DNA from: Acidobacteriota bacterium
Lineage (GTDB): Bacteria > Acidobacteriota > Blastocatellia > Pyrinomonadales > Pyrinomonadaceae
Reading direction: 5' to 3'
DNA length: 6,933 bases
NCBI GenBank assembly: GCA_029777145.1
Contig: JAKOSS010000126.1
Location: forward strand, 1-6,933
Below the pieces are notes generated by a model. It had not been told where the DNA came from and did not search any database. It worked only from the letters and a program-made list of their open reading frames with translations. The translations under genes and the position numbers were made by a program. Position 1 is the first letter of the stretch, and each line of letters starts with the position of its first letter. Positions 1-5,739 of the stretch are shown piece by piece.

Positions 1-80
1 TCCGAGATCTGGTCCGCGATCTTGTCCGGATGGCCTTCGGTGACCGATTCGGAAGTAAATAAGAAATTGGCGTTGCTCAA
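1..80 (-). CDS. metK: S-adenosylmethionine synthetase, N-terminal fragment
   Basis: Read leftward from a TTG at 80-78, the strand encodes [20 protein letters not shown] and then IADQIS, running off the window edge after 26 complete codons. The segment [19 protein letters not shown] is the highly conserved amino terminus of S-adenosylmethionine synthetase (methionine adenosyltransferase), the cytosolic enzyme that makes SAM from methionine and ATP. The His in EGHPDK is the conserved active-site His of this family. TTG was chosen because no in-frame ATG lies between the conserved core and the strong purine-rich ribosome site at 98-91, and because it leaves the usual short leader of about six residues before FTSESV. 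A near-consensus sigma-70 promoter lies just upstream. The gene is divergent from the two-component operon and is probably an unrelated housekeeping neighbour. Identity is very secure; the exact start codon is less so. Confidence 0.93.
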   Translation of the reverse strand, partial: MSNANFLFTSESVTEGHPDKIADQIS

Positions 81-90
81 GTGTTTAAAG

Positions 91-98
91 CTCCTTCC
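91..98 (-). promoter_or_regulatory. Ribosome binding site for metK
   Basis: The minus strand reads GGAAGGAG, ending 10 nt before the TTG at 80-78. The spacing is slightly long, but this is the only good Shine-Dalgarno match near the conserved MetK amino terminus, and it supports the TTG start. Confidence 0.6.
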
Positions 99-142
99 TA
101 TACGAGAATATTTTTCTTTCAGGTTAGAATAACAAAACAGAA

Positions 143-171
143 ATTCTAGCCTTTTGCGGGCTACGTGTCAA
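143..171 (-). promoter_or_regulatory. Sigma-70-type promoter for metK
   Basis: On the minus strand there is a perfect -35 hexamer TTGACA (171-166), a 17-nt spacer and a -10 hexamer TAGAAT (148-143; five of six match TATAAT). Transcription should begin near 136, giving a metK leader of about 55 nt. That is too short for most SAM riboswitch classes, and I see no riboswitch fold in it. Confidence 0.75.
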
Positions 172-182
172 AACGATCGAAA

Positions 183-234
183 AGCCGTCCGGCGCGCGAT
201 CCGGCGCAATGGCCGGCCGGCCGTGCGGACGGTT
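183..234. repeat. Inverted repeat flanking a GC palindrome
   Basis: AGCCGTCCG (183-191) faces CGGACGGTT (226-234): nine pairs including one G-T, seven of them contiguous Watson-Crick. The 34-bp interval contains the self-complementary GGCCGGCCGGCC (211-222). The right arm overlaps a shorter dyad, CGGAC-GGTT-GTCCG (226-239). The element lies upstream of both the metK promoter and the sigma-54 promoter, so it is probably outside both transcripts and would act as DNA if it acts at all. Function unknown. Confidence 0.5.
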
Positions 235-242
235 GTCCGAAA

Positions 243-316
243 CGGGGAAAATTACCCTCCGCGGTGTGCGGATTCCCACACAATTCCGGCCCGTTCGGGG
301 ATTTTTACCCTCCGCG
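243..316. repeat. Phased direct repeat, candidate activator sites
   Basis: Two copies of CGGGGA-N3-TTACCCTCCGCG occur at 243-263 and 296-316. They are identical at 18 of 21 positions and differ only in the central AAA versus TTT. Their offset is exactly 53 bp, close to five helical turns, so both lie on the same DNA face. Each has GGG and CCC half-sites seven bases apart around an AT-rich centre. Relative to the start predicted from the sigma-54 promoter (about 358) they are centred near -105 and -52. Upstream tandem sites are usual for NtrC-family activators, so these may bind the adjacent regulator; a repressor or another activator is equally possible. I found no copy in the 4733-5031 gap. 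Confidence 0.65.
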
Positions 317-331
317 CCGTATCCGCTCACG

Positions 332-346
332 CGGCACGCGGATTGC
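332..346 (+). promoter_or_regulatory. Sigma-54 (-24/-12) promoter of regulator operon
   Basis: The bases CGGCACG-CGGA-TTGC match the sigma-54 consensus TGGCACG-N4-TTGC at every specified position except the first. The invariant GG (333-334) and GC (345-346) are exactly ten bases apart. Transcription would start near 358, about 39 nt before the ATG, leaving room for the ribosome site at 384-391. A degenerate look-alike at 261-276 (12 of 16 identical) lacks the GC of the -12 box and is not expected to work. Placement before a sigma-54 activator gene suggests positive autoregulation. Confidence 0.7.
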
Positions 347-383
347 GCTCATTGCAATTGCATTATCCGGCCCTTCCGACCGG

Positions 384-391
384 AAAGGAGG
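384..391 (+). promoter_or_regulatory. Ribosome binding site of response regulator
   Basis: AAAGGAGG sits 5 nt before the ATG at 397 and is a near-perfect Shine-Dalgarno sequence, which fixes the start and excludes the longer open frame from 154. The site is partly self-complementary with the bases just upstream: TTCCG (374-378) and CGGAA (381-385), with outer CC (371-372) and GG (387-388), could form a small hairpin that hides part of it. Confidence 0.8.
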
Positions 392-396
392 CGTCA

Positions 397-1791
397 ATGA
401 ACAAGAAGGTCCTCGTGGTCGACGATGAGCGGCTGATCCGCTGGACGTTGGGCGAAGCCTTGCGTGACTGGGGGTACGAACCGCTCGAAGCCGAGAACGT
501 CAGCGGCGCGATGGAGATCATCGAGAACGAACTGCCCGCGGTGACATTGCTCGACATCAATCTACCCGATGGATCGGGGATCGATCTTCTCCGCCGGACG
601 AAGAAGAACCATCCGGACTCGGTGGTCATCATGATCACCGCGAACGTGCTCGTCGACGACACCATCGCGGCGCTCCGCGCGGGCGCCTACGATTTCATCG
701 GAAAACCTCTGAATCTCGACGAGATCAGGCTCGCGATCCGAAATTCGATCGAGACTCGCGAACTCCGTTCGACCGTCAAGAGCATCCAGAGCGAGTTCTC
801 AAAAGAATTCGGATTTGACCAGATCATCGGCGATTCGCCGGCGATGTCGGAGATGAAGATGCTTGCCGAGAAGGTCGCGCAGAGCGGCGTCTCGAGCGTC
901 CTCCTGCAGGGCGAGTCGGGAACCGGCAAGGATCTTGTCGCGAAGGCGATCCATTACGCCTCGAACCGTGCGTCGAAGCGGTTTGTCGCGATCAACTGCG
1001 CGGCGATCCCGGCGACGCTCATGGAATCGGAGCTATTCGGCTACGAAAAAGGCGCGTTTACCGACGCGAAGTCCCGCAAGGAAGGACTTTTCGAACAGGC
1101 CGAGGGCGGGACGCTGTTTCTCGACGAGATCGGCGAGATCGAACTGGCGCTCCAGGCGAAGCTTCTGCGCGTCCTCGAAGAGGGCACATTCAGGCGGGTC
1201 GGCGGACTCCGCGATCTGCCGCTCAACGTCCGGGTGATCGCGGCATCGAACCGCGATCTGCGGGAAGAGAGCGAGATCGGGCATTTCCGGCTCGATCTCT
1301 ATTACCGGCTGTCGATCATCCAGCTCGATATCCCGCCGCTGCGGGCCCGCGGCTCCGACGTCATCGCGCTGTCGAAACATTTCATCGACAAGCTCAACCA
1401 CAAATCGGGGGGACCCAAGAAACTCTCGCGCGAGGCGGAAAAGGCGTTCTTGAACTATTCGTGGCGCGGAAACGTCCGTGAACTGCGCAATGCGATCGAG
1501 CGCGCGATGATCCTCGAAGAGGGCGACGAGATCTCGCTTCACTTCCTGCCGAAGGATGTCCGCGACGCGATCCGCGGAGGTGCGGCGGAGCATTCCGAAA
1601 AAACCGTCGGGCGCTACATTTCCTTCCCGCCGGAAGGTCTGCCGCTCGACGATGTCGAGAACCTGCTGATCGAAAAGGCTCTCGCCCAGACCGGCGGGAA
1701 CGTGACCCGCGCCGGGGAACTGCTCGGCATTTCACGCGACCGGGTCCGTTATCATCTGAAGAAGATGAAGCGCTTGGAATCACATGTCTGA
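397..1791 (+). CDS. NtrC-family sigma-54-dependent response regulator
   Basis: A 464-residue protein of usual NtrC-class length with all three standard domains. The receiver (about 4-115) has acidic pair Asp9/Asp10, phosphoacceptor Asp53 in [11 protein letters not shown], Thr81 and Lys103. The AAA+ sigma-54-interaction domain (about 142-375) has Walker A GESGTGKD (172-179), Walker [10 protein letters not shown] (237-245), [11 protein letters not shown] (278-288), putative Arg fingers in FRLDLYYRL (297-305) and WRGNVREL (356-363). The sigma-54-contact loop reads GAFTDA (219-224) instead of GAFTGA, a natural variant. A Fis-type helix-turn-helix (about 420-457, [20 protein letters not shown]) binds DNA. 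When phosphorylated it should oligomerise and use ATP to open sigma-54 promoters. The start is set by AAAGGAGG five bases upstream. It overlaps the kinase gene by 8 nt, and a sigma-54 promoter precedes it. The target genes are not known; the specific subfamily (AtoC, ZraR, NtrC and others) cannot be set from sequence alone. Confidence 0.96.
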   Translation: MNKKVLVVDDERLIRWTLGEALRDWGYEPLEAENVSGAMEIIENELPAVTLLDINLPDGSGIDLLRRTKKNHPDSVVIMITANVLVDDTIAALRAGAYDFIGKPLNLDEIRLAIRNSIETRELRSTVKSIQSEFSKEFGFDQIIGDSPAMSEMKMLAEKVAQSGVSSVLLQGESGTGKDLVAKAIHYASNRASKRFVAINCAAIPATLMESELFGYEKGAFTDAKSRKEGLFEQAEGGTLFLDEIGEIELALQAKLLRVLEEGTFRRVGGLRDLPLNVRVIAASNRDLREESEIGHFRLDLYYRLSIIQLDIPPLRARGSDVIALSKHFIDKLNHKSGGPKKLSREAEKAFLNYSWRGNVRELRNAIERAMILEEGDEISLHFLPKDVRDAIRGGAAEHSEKTVGRYISFPPEGLPLDDVENLLIEKALAQTGGNVTRAGELLGISRDRVRYHLKKMKRLESHV

Positions 1792-4732
1792 AGAAGATCC
1801 GATCACCGGGGAACTTCGCGATCTGCGGGCGGCGATCGACGAATCCACGATCCTTTCCGTGACCGACGCGGACGGCGTCATCACGCGCGTCAACAACCGA
1901 TTCTGCGAGATCTCCGGATATGGCGCCGACGAGATCGTCGGCAAGACCTACGAGATCGTCGCGTCGGGACTGCATCCGAAGGAGTTCTTCGAAGAGCTTT
2001 GGAAGACGATCAGCGGCGGACGGACGTGGCGCGGCGAAATCTCAAACCGGTCCAGGGACGGCGCCATTTTCTGGCTCGCGACGACGATCGTGCCGTTCAT
2101 CGACGACGACGGAAATCCCGTCCGCTACTTCTCGATCCAGACCGACATCACCGCGCGCAAGGAAGCCGAAGAATCCGTCCGGAAAAACGAACGTCTCCGC
2201 GGCGAAATACTCGATTCGATCCCGTCGCAGGTCGCCGTCCTCGACCACGACGGCACGATCCTGTCGGTCAACAAGGGCTGGAACGAGTACATGCGCGATC
2301 ACGGCGCGATCGACTTCCTCCCGCCGGACGTGGTCGGAAAGAATTATCTCGAGATCTGCAACGGCGCCGCGAATTCATCGGGCGACGCCCGCACGATCGG
2401 CGACGGCGTCAGGAACGTTCTCGACGGAATCTCGGCGGCCTTCACGCATGAATTCAGCTGCCGCCGGTGCGATGGCGCGCACTGGTTCCTGATGTCGGCG
2501 ACGCCGCTCAAGTTCGACCACGGCGGCGCCGTCGTCACGCACACCGATATCACCGCCCGAAAAAAGGTCGAAGAGCGGCAGCGCGAATCCGAGGAGATCA
2601 TTCGGCTCCTCGTCGATCACGCGCCGGCGGCAATGGCGATGCTCGACCGCGACATGCGTTACATGGCCGTCACGCAGCGCTGGCTCGACGACTACGGACC
2701 GCAATCGGGTGCGCCCGGCAAATCGCTGTTCGATACCTTCGCATGGGCGCCGGAATCGTGGCGCGAAGCGGCGCGCGACTGCCTTGCCGGACGGGAAAGC
2801 GTCGCCGAAAGTACGGGAGTGGTCCTTGCCGACTCGCGGCGGGTTGATCTCAAATGGGAGATGCATCCCTGGTTCGACCGCCGCCGGGCGATCGGCGGGA
2901 TCGTCGTCTTCACCGAGAACATCACGAAAAGGCGCCGGATCGAGCAGGCGCTCCGCGATTCCGAGAACCGCTACCGCGCACTGTTCGATTCGCATCCGTT
3001 GCCGGTCTGGGTGGAGGATGCGGAAACGACCCGGATCCTTGCCGCGAACGATGCGGCGCTCGCGCTCTACGACTACTCAGCGGCCGAATTCACGGAACTT
3101 TCGGCGAAGGACCTGTGCGGCGAACCGCCGCGCCGGATCGGGCCGGAAAAGCCGCGCCGGGCGAATCCCGAACGGCACCTCAAGCGTGACGGGACGGAGA
3201 TCGAGGTCGAGGTCACGGACCAGATCGTTTCGCTCGGCGGGAAGCCGGCTCGGGTCGTCACCGTCCACGACGTGACCGAGGAGCGGCGGCTCGCGCGGCG
3301 CCTCTCCCGCGAGAAGGAAGAAAAGATCGGAATTCTCGAGTCCATCGCCGAAGCGTTCGTTTCGCTCGACCGAGATTTCCGCTACGTCTACCTCAACGGC
3401 CCGGCCGAAGAACATCTCGGGCGATCACTGGACAGTCTGCGCGGTAAGGTCATCTGGGAGGTCTTTCCGGACATCGTCGGGACGCGGTTCGACGACGAAT
3501 ACAGGCGGGCGATGGAAAACCGCGAGGTCGTCATGTTCGACGAGTATTTCGCGGCGTTCGACCGTTGGTACGAGATCCGCGTTTTTCCGTCAGACGTCGG
3601 GATCTCCGTCTTTTTCCGCGACATTACTTCGCGACGCCGGGCGGAGGAACTGGATCGTGAAAAGAACCAGCTTCTTGAACAGACCTACGACGCGATCTTC
3701 ATTTGGAGCCCGGACGACGGCATCGTCTCGTGGAACGCGAACGCCGAACGGCTGTACGGTTACCGCGCCGAAGAAGCTCTCGGCCGGCATGCGCGGGAGC
3801 TGCTGAAAACCGATTTTCCGACGACCTACGGGCGGCATCTCGAAAACCTGCTGCGCTTCGGTGTGTGGGAAGGCGAGTTGCTTCAGACCGACAAATCCGG
3901 CGAGCGGGTGATCGTCGAATCGCGCCAGCACCTGATCCGCCGCGACGGAACCAAACCGATGGTTCTCCAGACGTCGCGCGACGTGACCGAACGCCGCCGG
4001 CTTGAATCGCGGCTCGCGCGGACGGCGAAGCTCGCGCTCGTCGGCGAACTCGCCGCGGGACTCGCGCACGAGATCAAGAATCCGCTGGCCGGGATCAAGG
4101 GCGTCGTCGACATCCTCATCGAACGCCGCCGCCGCGACGGATCCGAAGAGGCCGAGATCCTCGGAAGCGTCGGGCGCGAGATCGCCCGCATCGACAAGAC
4201 CGTCAGGATGCTCCTTCACAATTCACGGCCGAAGGCGCTCGACATCCGTCCGGCTCCGCTCGACGACACGATTCGGCGGGCCGCAAAGTTCGCCACGTAC
4301 CAGGCGAAACGCCGGGCGTCCGGAAACGGACTCGAGCGGGTCGTCCTCGAACTTCCGCCCGGGCACTGCATCGTTCCGCACGATGAGTCCGGGGTCGAGG
4401 ACGCGGTCCTGAACCTGATCCTCAATGCCGAGGACGCGATCGGTCCGAGTCCGAAAGGACAGATCCGGATCCGCCTGACGACCAACGACGAGGACGCGCT
4501 GATCACGGTTTCCGACAACGGCCCGGGGATCGATCCGGAACGGCTGAAAGAGATCTTCCTGCCGTTCGTTACCTCGAAAACGTCCGGTACGGGCCTCGGG
4601 CTCACGTCCGTCAAGCGCATCGCGCGCGCCCACGGCGGCGATTGCAGCGTCGAGTCCGAACCGGGCAAGGGCGCGGTCTTCGCGTTCCGGATACCGCTCG
4701 TCCAGCCCGCCACGCTCCGCGACCGCGAATAA
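1784..4732 (+). CDS. Soluble multi-PAS sensor histidine kinase (NtrB-like)
   Basis: A 982-residue kinase, predicted partner of the preceding regulator. Six PAS-like sensor domains follow one another, most ending in a D-[IV]-T motif and charged helical linker: about 14-125, 138-257, 268-382 (ending ENIT), 392-498, 513-615 and 624-735. The dimerisation/phosphoacceptor domain (about 745-815) carries His762 in [14 protein letters not shown]; Glu763 and Asn766 form the E-x-x-N motif linked to phosphatase activity. The ATPase domain (about 830-975) has the N box ending at Asn881 ([10 protein letters not shown]), G1 box DNGPGID (911-917), F region FLPFVTSK and G2 box GTGLGL (935-940), so catalysis should be intact. 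There is no signal peptide, hydrophobic membrane segment or receiver domain, so the protein is probably cytosolic and senses internal signals or partner proteins. Its ATG lies inside the last codons of the regulator gene (ATGTCTGA overlap), indicating translational coupling. The ligands are unknown; no PAS cofactor can be assigned by eye. Confidence 0.95.
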   Translation: MSEEDPITGELRDLRAAIDESTILSVTDADGVITRVNNRFCEISGYGADEIVGKTYEIVASGLHPKEFFEELWKTISGGRTWRGEISNRSRDGAIFWLATTIVPFIDDDGNPVRYFSIQTDITARKEAEESVRKNERLRGEILDSIPSQVAVLDHDGTILSVNKGWNEYMRDHGAIDFLPPDVVGKNYLEICNGAANSSGDARTIGDGVRNVLDGISAAFTHEFSCRRCDGAHWFLMSATPLKFDHGGAVVTHTDITARKKVEERQRESEEIIRLLVDHAPAAMAMLDRDMRYMAVTQRWLDDYGPQSGAPGKSLFDTFAWAPESWREAARDCLAGRESVAESTGVVLADSRRVDLKWEMHPWFDRRRAIGGIVVFTENITKRRRIEQALRDSENRYRALFDSHPLPVWVEDAETTRILAANDAALALYDYSAAEFTELSAKDLCGEPPRRIGPEKPRRANPERHLKRDGTEIEVEVTDQIVSLGGKPARVVTVHDVTEERRLARRLSREKEEKIGILESIAEAFVSLDRDFRYVYLNGPAEEHLGRSLDSLRGKVIWEVFPDIVGTRFDDEYRRAMENREVVMFDEYFAAFDRWYEIRVFPSDVGISVFFRDITSRRRAEELDREKNQLLEQTYDAIFIWSPDDGIVSWNANAERLYGYRAEEALGRHARELLKTDFPTTYGRHLENLLRFGVWEGELLQTDKSGERVIVESRQHLIRRDGTKPMVLQTSRDVTERRRLESRLARTAKLALVGELAAGLAHEIKNPLAGIKGVVDILIERRRRDGSEEAEILGSVGREIARIDKTVRMLLHNSRPKALDIRPAPLDDTIRRAAKFATYQAKRRASGNGLERVVLELPPGHCIVPHDESGVEDAVLNLILNAEDAIGPSPKGQIRIRLTTNDEDALITVSDNGPGIDPERLKEIFLPFVTSKTSGTGLGLTSVKRIARAHGGDCSVESEPGKGAVFAFRIPLVQPATLRDRE

Positions 4733-4785
4733 CGGACGAGGCCGCCGCCCGCGCCGCACGTCCGGCACGCCCCCGTCTTTTTTTT
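4733..4785 (+). terminator. Possible terminator after the kinase gene
   Basis: CGGACG (4733-4738), right after the stop codon, can pair with CGTCCG (4759-4764), and a run of eight T residues follows at 4778-4785. The 20-nt loop and the 13-nt gap between stem and T run are not canonical, so this is only a weak intrinsic-terminator candidate. Confidence 0.35.
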
Positions 4786-4862
4786 GACTGCCGCCCGAAA
4801 CCGCTCGACGGAATCTCCGCACTCGAAAGGTTCACCCGCCGGCCGTAAATATCAGTATCTTC

Positions 4863-4903
4863 CGGCGCGGATTCGCGTCGGGTCTTCCGACGGAAGGGCG
4901 CCG
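4863..4903. repeat. Nested stem-loop or dyad before enzyme operon
   Basis: Outer arms CGGCGC (4863-4868) and GCGCCG (4898-4903) enclose inner arms TTC-g-CGTCGG (4872-4881) and CCGACGGAA (4887-4895) around a GTCTT loop. That gives 15 base pairs with one small internal loop and one bulged G. The centre is about 130 bp upstream of the start predicted from the sigma-54-like element at 4990-5005, a usual distance for an enhancer-type activator site. If instead transcription reads through from upstream, it would fold as a strong RNA hairpin. No T run follows, so it is not a standard terminator. Apart from this hairpin, the T tract and the promoter candidate, I see nothing in 4733-5031. Confidence 0.5.
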
Positions 4904-4989
4904 CGTGAAATGCCCTCGGCCGATGCGAACTTTCGCCCGCGACGCCGATCGGCGACAGCCTGTCTCCCTTTAATTCAACAGCTTTCGCG

Positions 4990-5005
4990 CGGAACATGCC
5001 TTGCA
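4990..5005 (+). promoter_or_regulatory. Sigma-54-like promoter of enzyme operon
   Basis: The bases CGGAACA-TGCC-TTGCA contain the GG (4991-4992) and GC (5003-5004) exactly ten bases apart, a perfect TTGCA -12 box, and a -24 box that departs from TGGCACG at three positions. Transcription would begin near 5016, leaving a very short leader of about 16 nt that still includes GGGAG at 5018-5022. No good sigma-70 promoter was seen in the gap. It is weaker than the element at 332-346. Confidence 0.5.
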
Positions 5006-5017
5006 ACTCCAACCATC

Positions 5018-5022
5018 GGGAG
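5018..5022 (+). promoter_or_regulatory. Ribosome binding site of phosphoribosyltransferase gene
   Basis: GGGAG lies 9 nt before the GTG at 5032 but 18 nt before the next in-frame ATG at 5041. The GTG is therefore the better start, although the ATG (three codons later) would lose nothing conserved. Confidence 0.5.
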
Positions 5023-5031
5023 CGGTGACAC

Positions 5032-5739
5032 GTGAAAGCAATGCGGCGATTCAGCGACAGACGGGAAGGGGCGGCGGCGCTCTCGGACCTTCTTGCCGCT
5101 TACGCCGGCCACCCGGAGACGTTCGTCCTCGCCCTCGCGCGGGGCGGCGTGCCGGTCGGCGCCGGGATCGCCCGCCGCCTGCGGTTGCCGCTCGACGTGC
5201 TGGTCGTCCGCAAACTCGGCGTGCCGGGACACGAGGAACTCGCCTTCGGTGCGATCGCTCCCGGCGGGATCGCGGTCTTCAACCATGAACTCGTCCGCGG
5301 ACTCGGCATAAACGGGACCCAGATCGAAGCGACGATCGCCCGCGAATCGGCGGAGCTCGAACGGCGCGCGCGACGCTATCGCACGGGCCGGGCGGCGATC
5401 GACCCGAAAAACAAGACGTGCATCCTCGTCGACGACGGACTCGCGACCGGCGCCACCATGCGCGCGGCGCTCGACTACGTCCGTCGGCGCGAAGCCGCCG
5501 AGATCGTCGTCGCGGTCCCGGTCGCGGCGCGTGAAACCTGCAACGCGCTCGCCAACGGCCCGGGCGAGAGCTGCGTCTGCGCCATTTTGCCCGAACCGCT
5601 CTACGGCGTCGGGATGTGGTACGAGGATTTTTCGCAGACGAGCGACGAGGAAGTCGCGCAACTGCTGGCGATGAACGAATTCGCGTCCGATAACGAAGAT
5701 CAAAGGGAGGTCGGAACATGGCAATCGGCAAAACATTGA
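5032..5739 (+). CDS. Type I phosphoribosyltransferase-like protein
   Basis: A 235-residue protein. The PRPP-binding signature is VDDGLATGA (133-141), with the acidic pair Asp134/Asp135 and the phosphate-binding loop, preceded by the hydrophobic strand ILV typical of the type I phosphoribosyltransferase fold. Other blocks recognisable from this uncharacterised family are LARGGVPVG (35-43), RKLGVPGHEELAFGAI (60-75), VPVA (162-165) and WYEDFSQTSDEEV (196-208) near the end. The fold normally transfers the ribose-5-phosphate of PRPP to a base or other nucleophile, but members of this group have no assigned substrate, and a regulatory PRPP-binding role is possible. It should be cytosolic; no signal or membrane segment is seen. 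The start is GTG, chosen from ribosome-site spacing. The last 22 nt overlap the hydrolase gene, so the two are probably translationally coupled and functionally linked. Fold assignment is secure; reaction unknown. Confidence 0.9.
   Translation: MKAMRRFSDRREGAAALSDLLAAYAGHPETFVLALARGGVPVGAGIARRLRLPLDVLVVRKLGVPGHEELAFGAIAPGGIAVFNHELVRGLGINGTQIEATIARESAELERRARRYRTGRAAIDPKNKTCILVDDGLATGATMRAALDYVRRREAAEIVVAVPVAARETCNALANGPGESCVCAILPEPLYGVGMWYEDFSQTSDEEVAQLLAMNEFASDNEDQREVGTWQSAKH
5702..5710 (+). promoter_or_regulatory. Ribosome binding site of hydrolase gene
   Basis: AAAGGGAGG lies within the end of the phosphoribosyltransferase gene, 7 nt before the ATG at 5718. This strong site fixes the hydrolase start despite its overlap with the upstream gene. 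Confidence 0.75.

Larger units (their letters stand above)
81..396. other. Divergent intergenic regulatory region
   Basis: These 316 bp separate metK (leftward) from the response regulator (rightward) and hold no convincing gene. From left to right they contain the metK leader and sigma-70 promoter (81-171), a long inverted repeat around a GGCCGGCCGGCC palindrome (183-234), two copies of an imperfect 21-bp direct repeat (243-263 and 296-316), a sigma-54 promoter (332-346), a TGCAATTGCA palindrome (353-362) at the predicted transcription start, and a strong ribosome site (384-391). A reading frame stays open from 154 into the regulator, but its product before 397 is low-complexity and Arg-rich and resembles no receiver-domain extension. 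Confidence 0.8.

Noticed and set aside
81..136. SAM riboswitch in the metK leader
   Set aside because: The predicted leader is about 55 nt and AT-rich with no stable pairing or conserved SAM-box elements that I can see.
261..276. Second sigma-54-like site similar to the one at 332-346
   Set aside because: It shares 12 of 16 bases with that region but has CC where the -12 GC should be, so it is not expected to bind sigma-54 productively.
154..396. Upstream extension of the regulator reading frame by 81 codons
   Set aside because: The extension is Arg-rich with no recognisable domain, crosses the sigma-54 promoter and repeats, and would bury a near-perfect ribosome site placed 5 nt before the ATG at 397.
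1033..1593. Long open frames on the opposite strand inside the regulator and kinase genes
   Set aside because: They lie antisense to clearly conserved domains, have compositions typical of GC-rich shadow frames, and show no motif or plausible ribosome site.
4784..5035. Small open frame in the gap before the phosphoribosyltransferase gene
   Set aside because: It runs through the hairpin and promoter candidate, encodes an Arg/Pro-rich string with no motif, and overlaps the GTG start.
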